Below are positions 1-8,386 of a stretch of DNA of 64,000 nucleotides, piece by piece. Position 1 is the first letter of the stretch; every line of letters starts with the position of its first letter. Position numbers and translations under genes: made by a program. Location of the stretch: the NCBI GenBank assembly GCA_029260295.1, contig JAJDDN010000008.1, positions 806,001 to 870,000 on the forward strand, in the 5' to 3' direction. The DNA is from Phycisphaerales bacterium. GTDB lineage: Bacteria; Planctomycetota; Phycisphaerae; Phycisphaerales; UBA1924. The notes below the pieces were generated by a model. It searched no databases and had not been told where the DNA came from. It saw only the letters and a program-made list of their open reading frames with translations.

Positions 1-1
1 G

Positions 2-76
2 CTCCCCGGCTATCGGATCGCCAAAGAACCGGCCGCTCTCCGCCACTTTACCGCAGAGTTTGAACCGATCGCGTAA
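2..76 (+). CDS. C-terminal end of an unidentified protein (partial)
   Basis: An open frame enters from the left edge and ends at TAA 74-76, giving the last 24 residues (ending HFTAEFEPIA). The residue mix looks protein-like and the stop lies 23 bp before the next gene on the same strand, so this is probably the tail of an upstream gene. There is too little to name a family. Confidence 0.4.
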   Translation, partial: LPGYRIAKEPAALRHFTAEFEPIA

Positions 77-99
77 CGACTCATCGCTGGAGCCCAAAG

Positions 100-984
100 A
101 TGACATCAACAAAGACAGATCAACCGCCCAAAGTCGCCCCTTGGCGCGACCGTCTCTATGTGATCATCTTTGAAGCCGACACCAAGGCCGGGAAGAACTT
201 CGATATCGCTCTCATCATCGCCATCTTCTTATCCGTTGCCGTCGTCATCCTCAGCACACTCCCTTCAGCCGCCTTCGAACCCTACAGAACCATCTTCCTC
301 ACACTCGAATGGATATTCACAGCATTCTTCTCCGCCGAATACATCCTCCGCCTGATCATCGTTCGGCGCCCAGCCCGGTACGCACGATCATTCTTCGGCA
401 TCATTGATCTGCTCTCGATCCTCCCCGCTTTCATCGGCCTCATCGTCCCCGGCGGCGAACGCCTCCTCGTCGTCCGAACCCTCAGACTGCTGCGGATCTT
501 CCGCGTCTTCAAGCTCGCCCGCTACCTGTCAGAAGCATCGGCACTGCGCGACGCTCTTTATGTGAGCAGGCACAAGGTCGCGGTCTTCATGACCACCGTG
601 CTCATCGTTGTCCTTATCGCCAGCGCATTTATGCATGTCGTCGAAGGAACCGCCGGCGGCAACGAGTCCTTCGATTCAATGCCCAGCGCGATGTACTGGG
701 CCATCATCACCATGACCACAGTCGGATATGGAGACATCGTCCCCACCACGGTCTTCGGGAAAATGACAACAATGATCCTGGTCCTCGTCGGCTATTCGCT
801 CATCATCATCCCCACCGGAATTCTGACCGCTGAGATCGCCGGGAGCGGAGGAACAGGACCAGATACCGGAGCCGCCAATACACCCACGCCACCCCGTTCA
901 TGCCCATCATGCAACTCCAATGAGCACGACCAAGACGCACTCCATTGCAAACGATGCGGAAGCCCACTCGCCACAAACGACTAG
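100..984 (+). CDS. Voltage-gated potassium channel-like membrane protein with C-terminal zinc ribbon
   Basis: The 294-residue protein has the six-segment layout of the voltage-gated ion channel family. S1-S3 lie at about residues 37-113. An arginine-rich S4 (RTLRLLRIFRVFKLARY) is near 125-141, S5 is near 157-178, and the pore loop contains the K+ selectivity signature TVGYGD near 206-211, followed by S6. The cytoplasmic tail ends in two CxxC pairs (CPSC and CKRC), a probable zinc ribbon, which is uncommon for such channels. It is expected to carry K+ across the inner membrane, with gating inferred from S4. The ATG at 100 is close behind the upstream partial frame, so co-transcription is possible. 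Confidence 0.85.
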   Translation: MTSTKTDQPPKVAPWRDRLYVIIFEADTKAGKNFDIALIIAIFLSVAVVILSTLPSAAFEPYRTIFLTLEWIFTAFFSAEYILRLIIVRRPARYARSFFGIIDLLSILPAFIGLIVPGGERLLVVRTLRLLRIFRVFKLARYLSEASALRDALYVSRHKVAVFMTTVLIVVLIASAFMHVVEGTAGGNESFDSMPSAMYWAIITMTTVGYGDIVPTTVFGKMTTMILVLVGYSLIIIPTGILTAEIAGSGGTGPDTGAANTPTPPRSCPSCNSNEHDQDALHCKRCGSPLATND

Positions 985-1081
985 CGTGCTCTACCCATCC
1001 CACTCACCTGGTGGACCCGGACAGCACATCGATCTCCTCCTCGGAGAATACCAAAATCATAATCTTGACGAACAACCACAT

Positions 1082-1420
1082 CTAAGATTCGAGAATCAGT
1101 TTATCACACCACCATAATCTCCTCAGAAATCGGATAAGATCGTGTTCAAAGCAGGGCTCAATGAGATGCCTCTGCAAGATGTAAAAATAGTCATATAGAT
1201 CATCCGCCATCCCGCGATAATACTCTCGGGCGCTGAAGAGAGCATATAACACCTCAAAAACAACGATTTTCTGACACGGTGAGTTTGAGTTCTTATCTTT
1301 GAGCCACACTCCATTCCGTGCTATACCAATACGAATGCCGACAGGCTTTGCGGTTGATATGAGCCAACTACGATCTGTAGAACTTGGGATTTGATTGTGA
1401 TGGCGGCCATTTTTACTTAT
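1082..1420 (-). CDS. Protein-like open frame without an ATG start (hypothetical or decayed gene)
   Basis: The reverse strand is open from an in-frame TGA at 1421-1423 down to TAG at 1082-1084, 112 codons. The translation is protein-like throughout (for example STAKPVGIRIGIARNGVWL, then FEVLYALFSAREYYRGMADD). There is no ATG; the first codon after the upstream stop is ATA, and the only usual start is GTG at 1309, which would discard the well-formed N-terminal part. No family is recognised. It may be a gene using a rare start, a pseudogene whose start was mutated, or chance. It lies head to head with the cytochrome gene, only about 30 bp away. Confidence 0.35.
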   Translation of the reverse strand: MSKNGRHHNQIPSSTDRSWLISTAKPVGIRIGIARNGVWLKDKNSNSPCQKIVVFEVLYALFSAREYYRGMADDLYDYFYILQRHLIEPCFEHDLIRFLRRLWWCDKLILES

Positions 1421-1451
1421 TCATCGATAGATTCGCTACACTGTTCTGGCG

Positions 1452-2273
1452 ATGAGTTTTTTCTTGAAACATTCCAAGAGCAATGTCAGGTTTTGGTCGG
1501 GGCGGTGCGATCCGTCTGCTAAGGGGTGGACGCTCATTCTATTGGTGACGGCGTTTATAACGCAAACAGTCTTTGTCTATGCAGATTCAAATCCGACGAC
1601 ACAACTAGAAGGTCAGGCTTTGGAGGGCCGCCAGATTTGGCTTGCCAATAACTGCCAGGCGTGCCATCAGCTGTATGGATTCGGCGGATTTCTTGGACCT
1701 GATTTAACCAATGCAGCTTCGCGTATTAATCAAGATCAACTCAAAGATCGACTCTCTATGGGCAAGGGGCTAATGCCGAAGTTTGAATTAAACCCAACTG
1801 AAGTTGATTCACTTTGGGCGTTTCTGGAAGAAATGGACCTAACCGGAATCGGCCAGGCACGAAACCCATCCCTCAATGCAGTCCATAAAACGAATGATGC
1901 AACAACTTCTCCAGGAGAAACTTCGCTCGGACAAATTATTGGGGAGTCTGGAAACAAGCTTGTGTCAGAAGGGTTTGAAATCTACAAATCCGGCACCTGC
2001 ACCGCATGCCATGTCTTGTTTGGGAAGTCGATGTTTGGTGCACCCGACCTGACCTTGACTGCAAACCGGCTTGAATCGAACGAAATTCTGCAGATACTTG
2101 AACACGGAAAGCCACCCTTGATGCCTCCATCGGGACTCTCACCAGATCAGCGGATGAGTGTTGAGGCGTTTATCTCATTTATAAGCGAGCATCGCCAGGA
2201 CGCATTGGCCCGTGTTGACGATGAGTCATGGATTTCGTTCTGGCTCTCGGTGCCTTGGTGGGAGTTTGAATGA
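1452..2273 (+). CDS. Membrane-anchored dihaem cytochrome c, NorC-like
   Basis: The 273-residue protein has an N-terminal membrane anchor at about 25-44, then two c-type haem domains. The first has CQACH at 68-72 and a Met ligand in GLMPKF, in the style of NorC, the cytochrome subunit of NO reductase. The second has CTACH at 183-187 with a later PLMPPSG Met ligand. Canonical NorC has one haem, so the second domain is an addition. It should face the periplasm and pass electrons to the membrane subunit encoded by the next gene, with which it overlaps by 4 bp (ATGA), implying coupled translation. Confidence 0.8.
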   Translation: MSFFLKHSKSNVRFWSGRCDPSAKGWTLILLVTAFITQTVFVYADSNPTTQLEGQALEGRQIWLANNCQACHQLYGFGGFLGPDLTNAASRINQDQLKDRLSMGKGLMPKFELNPTEVDSLWAFLEEMDLTGIGQARNPSLNAVHKTNDATTSPGETSLGQIIGESGNKLVSEGFEIYKSGTCTACHVLFGKSMFGAPDLTLTANRLESNEILQILEHGKPPLMPPSGLSPDQRMSVEAFISFISEHRQDALARVDDESWISFWLSVPWWEFE

Positions 2274-3709
2274 CCCAGTTGATGGAAATCCAAACCGAGC
2301 ATATTGCAGAACATGCAAGCAGGCGTGCGTTGAGACAAGTAGATCCATCTCGGCGTCGAGCGACACTGATTTTTCTGAAAGGATCCATCATTGCTATTGC
2401 GATTGCAATAGTTGCCGGACTACTCGGGGCAATGTACTACATTCCAGTGGTCGGCACGCAGATGCAGCAACTCGGGATCCGATTTACAGCTCTGCGCCCA
2501 ATTCACACAACCTTTGCCGTTGCATTCATCTTCCTTGCGAGTATGGCGGTCGTGCACCGTTTTTTTGAAGATGAAGCAGGAACAATGGGCCGGGCCGAGC
2601 GGATTCGATTAAAGATTCAGATCTTAGCCTGGGCAGTTGGTGGGATTGGGATATTGGGATCACTCGCATTTGGAGTTTTTTCTGGAAGAGAATACATGGG
2701 GTTTCACCCGATCTTCTCGATCCCGATCATGCTCGGGTGGGTGATGTTTGTGTGGAACTTCTTTGGACATCTCGGGAAGGGAATTCTTAAACGCCCGATG
2801 CATGTATCTATGTGGAGCGTTGGGGCATTATTCTTCATCTACACCTTCTCTGAACAACACGCATGGTTGCTGCCCGGCGTGCTTGCTGACCCAATCGTCG
2901 ATATGCGGATCCAGTGGAAAGCAACGGGGACACTGGTCGGCAGCTTCAATCTCTTTGTCTATGGCACCCTCTGCTATGTCGGTTGCAAACTCAGCGGGAA
3001 CGAGTCCTATGCACACAGCCGGCTTGCATACGCGCTCTTCGGAGTCGGCCTGCTCAACTCCTTTACCAACTTCGCGCACCACACATACCACTTGCCCCAA
3101 GGGGAGTTGGTCAAGTGGATTAGCTTTGTAGTCAGCATGACCGAAATCATACTTCTTGCCCGCGTCATGTGGGACATCTCAGCAATGATCCGGACAAAGC
3201 GAAAAAGCCCGGCGTGTGGAACTCAACTCTTCATCACATTCGCCAAATGGTGGACAGGCTTTATCCTCGTAACAGCCATCGCAATCTCGATCCCACCAAT
3301 AAATACTCTGATCCACGGGACCCGGCTTGTGATGGGACATGCCATGGGAGCAGAGATCGGGATTGATGCAATGGTGCTCTTTGCAGCAATCACCTGGCTG
3401 CTTGTTCAGGTGCTAGAGCGACGGGGAACAGACCCCAAGCCGCTCTCGTCGCGATGGTACCTTCAGTGCATTTGGGGATTCAACATCGGAGTCGTCGGAC
3501 TTGTTGGATGGCTATCAATTTCCGGAGTTATGACCGCAATCCATCGTTATGAAGGGTTGGCAACGCCTGAGTGGGTCTTGGTTGCTGGGCCATTTATCTT
3601 CGCGGGAAGCGGGCTGATCGCAGGGTTTTTCCTCTTTAGTCTGATATTGACTTGGTGCAAAATCCTCTTTGTCACACCAAAGCAGACTACTGAAAGCACC
3701 GCAGATTGA
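2270..3709 (+). CDS. NorB-like haem-copper oxidase family subunit with altered active-site ligands
   Basis: The 479-residue, roughly 12-helix membrane protein aligns by eye with cNOR subunit NorB. Kept are the helix II haem ligand (His79 in RPIHTT), the helix VII pair (His270-His271 in NFAHHTYH) and His357 in the helix X motif HGTRLVMGHAM. Counting back from the His pair, the helix VI motif HLWVEG of NorB is replaced by TGTLVG (219-224), so the third FeB histidine and the active-site glutamate are missing. The second low-spin haem histidine is Met359. It probably forms a complex with the preceding dihaem cytochrome, but NO reduction should not be assumed. No norQ or norD neighbour is present. 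Confidence 0.75.
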   Translation: MTQLMEIQTEHIAEHASRRALRQVDPSRRRATLIFLKGSIIAIAIAIVAGLLGAMYYIPVVGTQMQQLGIRFTALRPIHTTFAVAFIFLASMAVVHRFFEDEAGTMGRAERIRLKIQILAWAVGGIGILGSLAFGVFSGREYMGFHPIFSIPIMLGWVMFVWNFFGHLGKGILKRPMHVSMWSVGALFFIYTFSEQHAWLLPGVLADPIVDMRIQWKATGTLVGSFNLFVYGTLCYVGCKLSGNESYAHSRLAYALFGVGLLNSFTNFAHHTYHLPQGELVKWISFVVSMTEIILLARVMWDISAMIRTKRKSPACGTQLFITFAKWWTGFILVTAIAISIPPINTLIHGTRLVMGHAMGAEIGIDAMVLFAAITWLLVQVLERRGTDPKPLSSRWYLQCIWGFNIGVVGLVGWLSISGVMTAIHRYEGLATPEWVLVAGPFIFAGSGLIAGFFLFSLILTWCKILFVTPKQTTESTAD

Positions 3710-3721
3710 TAGATCTCTAAA

Positions 3722-5173
3722 TCAAGGGCAACAGCAGCTGCCATTGGACTGGTTGATATGTGCCGGCTCAGCATTTTCACCGGACGGTAGCGAATCGGCA
3801 ATCTTTATGACGAGGTCGAGCATCTCATCGACATCTGATATTGTCAGATCCCCGTTGACAAACGGGACCCTGATGATTCGCTGACCATCAACCACAGCAT
3901 GCCCGACAAGCAGTTCATTGTGCTCGCGGAGTGTGTCGCAGATGTCCCGACTAGATTTACCAATAACTTCAAAGCAAACATTTACAAACTCTGGCTCGGA
4001 AGTCAGCTTAAAGCTCTTGCTGTCCTTGACCCGATCGGCACAATGCTTCGCTAGGCTCATCAGGTGATCAATACGGCATTCATAGCCATCATCACCATGA
4101 TGTTTCCACGCAGCCCAAACTTTGAGCGCGTCGTTGCGCCGGCCACACTGGATTGATCGTGTCCCCGGGTTGTATGCATCATCATCGCCCTGAAAGAGGT
4201 AGTCTGCGGTTTCATCGAGCGATCGGCGGAGGTAATCCGGCTCTCTTGTGATGAATGCAGCAGCAGAGAGCGGAACCCCCATAACCTTGTGAGGATTCCA
4301 TGCAACCGAGTCGGCCTGTTCTATGCCATCGAGCAAATGGCGGTGAGTGGAACTCATCGCAGCCGAGCCCCCGAAACTGGCATCAACATGGTACCAGATA
4401 TTGAAGTCTTTGGCGATTTGAGCGCATTGGGCGATCGGATCAAAGGAACCCAAAACAGTTGTTCCGGCGGTTGCCACAATAATACTGGGAATATGCCCCG
4501 CATCGCGGTCTTCCTCAATCAATCTCCCAAGAGCATCGGCTTGCAGCTTACCTTCAGAATCGGCTGGGACAAGACGGACATTCTCGCGACCGATCCCAAG
4601 GATTCCAGCATTCTTAACGATTGAATAATGGGCAACTTGGGAAACATAGCAAATGATGCGCTGGCCGCCGAAGCCTTTATTTCTCAGGTCAGGGCAGGAT
4701 CGGTTTCTAGCAATGAGCATCGCGAGCAGATTGGATATTGAACCACCGGGAGTAAAGACCCCTTGAGGCCCTGGGGCTTTGAATCCGAGTTTTTGAGCCA
4801 TCCGCTCAAGGACCATTTCTTCAACAATCGCCATGGGACCCGCCGCTTTAAATGTGTAGAGCGAGGTATTCACAACCGGAGCGAGCATGTCCGCGGCCGT
4901 AGCAACTGGATCGCGGCCGCCAAAGAGCTGGTTATAAAATCGCTTACTCGTGCTGCGAGGGGTGGCCAGAACGAGTTGCTCCAGAACTTCCATTACATGC
5001 TCGGTAGAACTTCCAGTCTCATTGATAGCGAGATCGAGCTGTGATTTGAGTTCACTTGGAGTGCGGAAAGGATTCACCGGGCAAGTGGCGTCGCCATCAG
5101 CATACCGTTGAGCTATCTTTGATACACATTCGATGATACTTGACTGACTATTCGGTTCGGGTGTAACTGGCAT
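3722..5173 (-). CDS. PLP-dependent group II amino-acid decarboxylase
   Basis: This resembles the glutamate/cysteine-sulfinate/aromatic amino-acid decarboxylase family. From the ATG at 5173 the protein has 483 residues. It shows the PLP-lysine motif NPHKVMG (Lys296), the PLP-pyridine aspartate in WYHVDASFGG (Asp264), a ring-stacking His in SQVAHYS (His182) and the Gly-rich FTPGGSISN loop. It should release CO2 from an acidic or sulfinic amino acid; the substrate cannot be told from motifs alone. A longer frame opens at TTG 5215 but the ATG is more likely. The C-terminus ends in the odd sequence CCCP. It is convergent with the NorB-like gene, 12 bp apart. Confidence 0.85.
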   Translation of the reverse strand: MPVTPEPNSQSSIIECVSKIAQRYADGDATCPVNPFRTPSELKSQLDLAINETGSSTEHVMEVLEQLVLATPRSTSKRFYNQLFGGRDPVATAADMLAPVVNTSLYTFKAAGPMAIVEEMVLERMAQKLGFKAPGPQGVFTPGGSISNLLAMLIARNRSCPDLRNKGFGGQRIICYVSQVAHYSIVKNAGILGIGRENVRLVPADSEGKLQADALGRLIEEDRDAGHIPSIIVATAGTTVLGSFDPIAQCAQIAKDFNIWYHVDASFGGSAAMSSTHRHLLDGIEQADSVAWNPHKVMGVPLSAAAFITREPDYLRRSLDETADYLFQGDDDAYNPGTRSIQCGRRNDALKVWAAWKHHGDDGYECRIDHLMSLAKHCADRVKDSKSFKLTSEPEFVNVCFEVIGKSSRDICDTLREHNELLVGHAVVDGQRIIRVPFVNGDLTISDVDEMLDLVIKIADSLPSGENAEPAHINQSNGSCCCP

Positions 5174-5516
5174 CCTTGATTGTATGCCGCGGGGTGGAGT
5201 ACGGTTTATACCCAAACGCGTCGTATCCTTGAAATCGCATGTTTAAACAGAACTCTTGAAATCCTAAACTACTTTCTCAATGAGAATACCCTACGACATG
5301 CTCATCGAAAGAGCCCCCACCGAAAACAACCGGATTGTCAGGACACCAGTTGATTTTTTTGTAATGCTGGAATCCAGCTCTTGAGCACAAAACTGCAAGC
5401 TTTGGTATCAAACGGATCATAATCGCTGGATAATCGGGTAAGACTGCTGATAGCCCAAATGATTTTTCTGAACTATCTTGGAACCAAGAGCCCCTCTCGC
5501 GCATTGATATTGGTGT
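5174..5516. other. Intergenic region between decarboxylase and sigma factor
   Basis: This 343-bp stretch separates divergent genes and should hold both promoters, although none stands out. It contains one degenerate copy of the dispersed repeat described at 5336-5380. No convincing gene was seen. Confidence 0.5.
5336..5380 (+). repeat. Dispersed repeat, degenerate copy 1
   Basis: It contains TCAGGACACCAGTTGA, followed by a T run and a CTGGAATCC-like segment. This matches the cores of the copies at 6769 and 8121 (GGAYACCRGTTGAA plus a T run). It is the most decayed of the three and lacks their CGGGG edge. Confidence 0.45.
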
Positions 5517-6083
5517 ATGACACAAGCCGCATGGAACACAACCCAACCAGCCGAACCTGCCAAAGAGCAGTTGCCGGCGACCAACTGCTCCGGTACCACC
5601 CCAGAGGCATTTGATGTCATCTACCGCCAGCACTTTACTGCCATTGCCGGGTATCTTTATCGCCGCACTGGAAATCAAGACCTCGCCGAAGATATTGCCG
5701 CCGACACATTCCTTGCCGCTTGGAAGGCCCTGCCCCGCTACCAATCCACAGGCGTGCCGATCCGTTCCTGGCTTCTCCGCATCGCCACCAACAAGGCCAA
5801 CGCCGTCGCTCGGCGTGATCGAATCCGCAGGCGAGTCTTTGGGCGTATCCCGGTACGCCAACAAACGGACAAAGCCGACGATGTATTGGATTGGCTCTAC
5901 CCAGCCCTTGCCCGCCTGAGACCTCAGCACCAGTCTGTCGTTTCGCTCGTTCACCTTGAGGGCCTGAGCATCGAACAGGTAGCCCGCGTTCTCAACTTGC
6001 CTGAAGGCACAGTCAAGTCTCGATTGCACCGTGCCCGGGCCATACTCAAACACGAACTCACATGCCAAGGAGAAAATCTATGA
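5517..6083 (+). CDS. ECF-type RNA polymerase sigma factor
   Basis: The 188-residue sigma-70-family protein has region 2 at about 32-98 (FDVIYRQHFTAIAGYLYRR, then DLAEDIAADTFLAAWKAL) and region 4 at about 130-180, including the helix-turn-helix GLSIEQVARVLNLPEGTVKS followed by RLHRAR. It directs RNA polymerase to a dedicated promoter set. Its last codons overlap the next gene (ATGA at 6080-6083), which encodes a small single-pass membrane protein. That arrangement is typical of a sigma factor with its membrane regulator, so it probably responds to an envelope signal. The regulon cannot be seen here. Confidence 0.88.
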   Translation: MTQAAWNTTQPAEPAKEQLPATNCSGTTPEAFDVIYRQHFTAIAGYLYRRTGNQDLAEDIAADTFLAAWKALPRYQSTGVPIRSWLLRIATNKANAVARRDRIRRRVFGRIPVRQQTDKADDVLDWLYPALARLRPQHQSVVSLVHLEGLSIEQVARVLNLPEGTVKSRLHRARAILKHELTCQGENL

Positions 6084-6601
6084 AACGCACCGCACCCACC
6101 ATCACAAACAAACAACTCGATGAACTGCTCGCCCAAGCCCACCAACGCCAATGGGCAGGTCCAGACAACTCACCCGAAATTAACCATTACTTGAAAGGAC
6201 TCACCATGAAGTCACAACCCAACCGTTTACTGTCCCACTCCGCCCTAATCCTCCTAGGCATCGGTGCCATCGGAGGCGGGAGCTTAGCCGCCGCAGTCAC
6301 CCACACAATCATGAGCCGAAGCGCCGTTCTCATCACCCAAGACGGCACCGAATACAATGTCGAACTCCTCGAAACACCCGACGGCGCCTCAGGCACCTTT
6401 GTCACCAACGACGGCTCCACATTCGATATAGATATAGTCGATCAGGAAGTCACCGTTGATGTCAACTCGCCCCAAGGCGGCACTTCAACCGTCATCCTCG
6501 ACAACGGCATGACCCCTTCGATTTCGACCGATCCGGGCCAAACAGCCAGCTTCAAAATCGATCAGTCCAATGATGAAAAGCCTTCCGAATCCGATGAGTG
6601 A
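6080..6601 (+). CDS. Single-pass membrane protein, candidate anti-sigma partner
   Basis: From the ATG at 6080 (overlapping the sigma-factor stop) the product has 173 residues. It has a short polar N-terminal segment, one transmembrane helix at about 50-73 (ALILLGIGAIGGGSLAAAV), and an extracytoplasmic Asp/Thr/Ser-rich tail ending in an acidic stretch. It lacks the HxxxCxxC zinc signature of classical ZAS anti-sigma factors. Translational coupling to an ECF sigma gene makes an anti-sigma or sigma-regulatory role likely, but that is inferred from position. A hairpin terminator follows at 6640. Confidence 0.6.
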   Translation: MKRTAPTITNKQLDELLAQAHQRQWAGPDNSPEINHYLKGLTMKSQPNRLLSHSALILLGIGAIGGGSLAAAVTHTIMSRSAVLITQDGTEYNVELLETPDGASGTFVTNDGSTFDIDIVDQEVTVDVNSPQGGTSTVILDNGMTPSISTDPGQTASFKIDQSNDEKPSESDE

Positions 6602-6639
6602 AAGTGGCAGGCAGAATCTATATCCTCTTAGAGTTATAC

Positions 6640-6672
6640 GGCGACCTACCCACCAAAGGGCAGGTCGCCTTT
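6640..6672 (+). terminator. Intrinsic terminator of the sigma-factor operon
   Basis: GGCGACCT at 6640-6647 pairs with AGGTCGCC at 6662-6669, followed by a short T tract, 38 bp after the stop of the anti-sigma candidate. Confidence 0.8.
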
Positions 6673-6768
6673 CATTGATAAATACACAGACAGATTGCCG
6701 TAGGCCTCGGGCCAAGTCCACAACAATCCAGTAAATTCTCGTATTACCAAGAGCCCCCCCTTGCTGAT

Positions 6769-6840
6769 GTCGGGGCGAGAGGATACCAGTTGAAATATTT
6801 TTCAACCAGATTAACCTCTGGATCATGGAAACGCGAATCC
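6769..6840 (+). repeat. Dispersed tRNA-3'-end-like repeat, copy 2
   Basis: It begins CGGGGCGAGAGGAT (6771-6784), matching 13 of 14 bases of the 3' end of tRNA-Pro at 9596-9609. It continues with ACCAGTTGAA, a T-rich stretch and CTGGATCATGGAAACG. The latter parts are shared with copy 3 at 8121. Confidence 0.6.
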
Positions 6841-7005
6841 TTTTTTCGCCATAAGAGTATCACTTATCATGTCTGCCCTCCGAAATGTATCCGTCGTACG
6901 AAAATATTTACATTGTCAATGAGCCCCCCGGGGGGGGCAGTCAAATGCCTCCTACCTAAGATCCACTCTGTTGATTCGCCCGAACTGTTTTTATGAGGAT
7001 TTTTT

Positions 7006-7998
7006 ATGTGGAAAATTTCAATCCTAGCCTTAGCCTTACCTCTTCTGATGGGATTCACATCGGACAAGCCAGGTGAGTTGGCAAATCTGATCCATTCGCA
7101 AATTGACCAAGGCAAGCAAATCGTCGCGATTGGAGAAAGGCACCAGCACAAGAGCTTTCATACGCTGCTCGGAAAGACTTTGAGCTCCAAGCAGACTCAG
7201 GAAGATATCGACATCATCGTTGTTGAATTTGGCAACAGTTTCTATCAAAACGAGCTCGATCGTTACATAAACGGTGAAGACATCTCGATTGACGCCATAC
7301 GCGTGGTTTGGAGGAATACTGTTCTCTCCCCAAACACAGTGTGGGATTCGCCGGTCTATGAGCGATTCTTCACTTCCGTACGGCAAATAAATAAAAATCT
7401 CCCACCTGAGCGGAGATACCGCGTTCTCGCTGGAGGGAAGTCGATCGACTGGGCAACCATCAATTCCACGGAGGACTATGAACCATACAAAGCATCTCTC
7501 AGAAGTCAGCATCTCTATGAGGTGATCGAGACCGAAGTCCTGCTCAAGGGGAAGACGGCATTGTTGATAGCCGGGGGTCACCATGTTACTAAAATTAGTG
7601 CGGAGGTTGGCCGCGGCGGGCGTAGCATCCGGTCTCAAACCACAGGGTCACTGCTGGAGCACAACTATCCGAACTCAACATTTTTCATAAATGTCTATTC
7701 AAAGTTGTCGTCTTTGGGGATTGCCGAAATCAAATATGTAGAAAAAGGTTCAGTTGTATTATCAGAAGAGCCTTGGCTGGGAGGAATTAAGGCCGGTGAG
7801 ATTGCTTCTTTTTTTGCCTACGAAGATTTCGAGTTAAAGGACATGGCCGATGCCGTTCTTCACTGGGGACCAGAGGAGCATTGGGTATATGAAACGCCTT
7901 TAAGTGCGACCTATCAAGATGACGAGTATTGGGCAGAACTAAATCGGAGAAGTCTGATTAGGAGAAATAGGAAGATGGATGAATCCTTAAGGGACTAA
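7006..7998 (+). CDS. Secreted ChaN/Tiki-like protein of unknown function
   Basis: The 330-residue protein has an N-terminal signal sequence (WKISILALALPLLMGFTS) and an early motif AIGERHQHKSFH (residues 41-52) resembling the ExxH metal- or haem-binding start of the ChaN/TraB/EreA-like (Tiki) superfamily. A later AGGHH fits a second active-site histidine region. GAGG lies 6 bp before the ATG. The reaction is unknown; haem uptake or hydrolysis is only a family-level guess. Base use is A+T-richer than the core genes here. The gene sits between two copies of a tRNA-3'-end-like repeat, which suggests it is accessory. Confidence 0.55.
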   Translation: MWKISILALALPLLMGFTSDKPGELANLIHSQIDQGKQIVAIGERHQHKSFHTLLGKTLSSKQTQEDIDIIVVEFGNSFYQNELDRYINGEDISIDAIRVVWRNTVLSPNTVWDSPVYERFFTSVRQINKNLPPERRYRVLAGGKSIDWATINSTEDYEPYKASLRSQHLYEVIETEVLLKGKTALLIAGGHHVTKISAEVGRGGRSIRSQTTGSLLEHNYPNSTFFINVYSKLSSLGIAEIKYVEKGSVVLSEEPWLGGIKAGEIASFFAYEDFELKDMADAVLHWGPEEHWVYETPLSATYQDDEYWAELNRRSLIRRNRKMDESLRD

Positions 7999-8386
7999 GT
8001 GACCTGCCCCCAAGAATGTAGCCCACTCTCTATTTGATTGGGTGGCTTGCCCGGTCTCAAATTCGATACCATCAACGGGTCAAGATTGCCCTTCAGCACC
8101 CCTGGTAGTTCCGCAGTGAAGTCGGGGTGACAGGACACCGGTTGAATTTTTTCGAGCTCAGATCGCTCACTGGGATCTGGAAACGGGGTTTCTTGTCTTG
8201 CGCTACAACCCGAGTGAAAATCAGGGATTAACTGCATCATCGGGAGCGATGACCATTGCCGCACCCAAGATGGCCTAAGCCAACCTGATCCTGCAAAGAG
8301 GCTAAAGGCACAAAAGCAAAAATTAGTGCAACCTTTGATGAGGCATCTATAATGCTTTTAGATCATATTGAGAAGGAGCTTTTATA
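7999..8386. other. Intergenic region with repeat copy 3
   Basis: This 388-bp region starts with TGACCTGCCCCCA (8000-8012), which recurs at 9484, and contains dispersed repeat copy 3 at 8121-8192. An open frame on the reverse strand (7995-8264) has no protein-like character. AAGGAG precedes the Acr3 start at the right end. Confidence 0.5.
8121..8192 (+). repeat. Dispersed tRNA-3'-end-like repeat, copy 3
   Basis: It begins GTCGGGGTGACAGGA, resembling a tRNA 3' end read on the opposite strand, then continues ACCGGTTGAATTTTTTC and TGGGATCTGGAAACG, closely matching copy 2. It lies in the same orientation as copy 2 and as the tRNA-Pro 3' end at 9596. Confidence 0.6.

Larger units (their letters stand above)
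6602..7005. other. Intergenic region with terminator and repeat copy 2
   Basis: After the membrane-protein gene this 404-bp region holds the hairpin terminator at 6640-6672, dispersed repeat copy 2 at 6769-6840, and an isolated C/G run near 6920-6938. No convincing gene was seen. Confidence 0.5.

Noticed and set aside
5277..6068. 263-codon open frame on the reverse strand opposite the sigma factor
   Set aside because: It is the antisense shadow of a clear ECF sigma factor and has no family character.
7995..8264. 89-codon reverse frame after the ChaN-like gene
   Set aside because: It covers the dispersed repeat copy 3 and shows no protein-like pattern.
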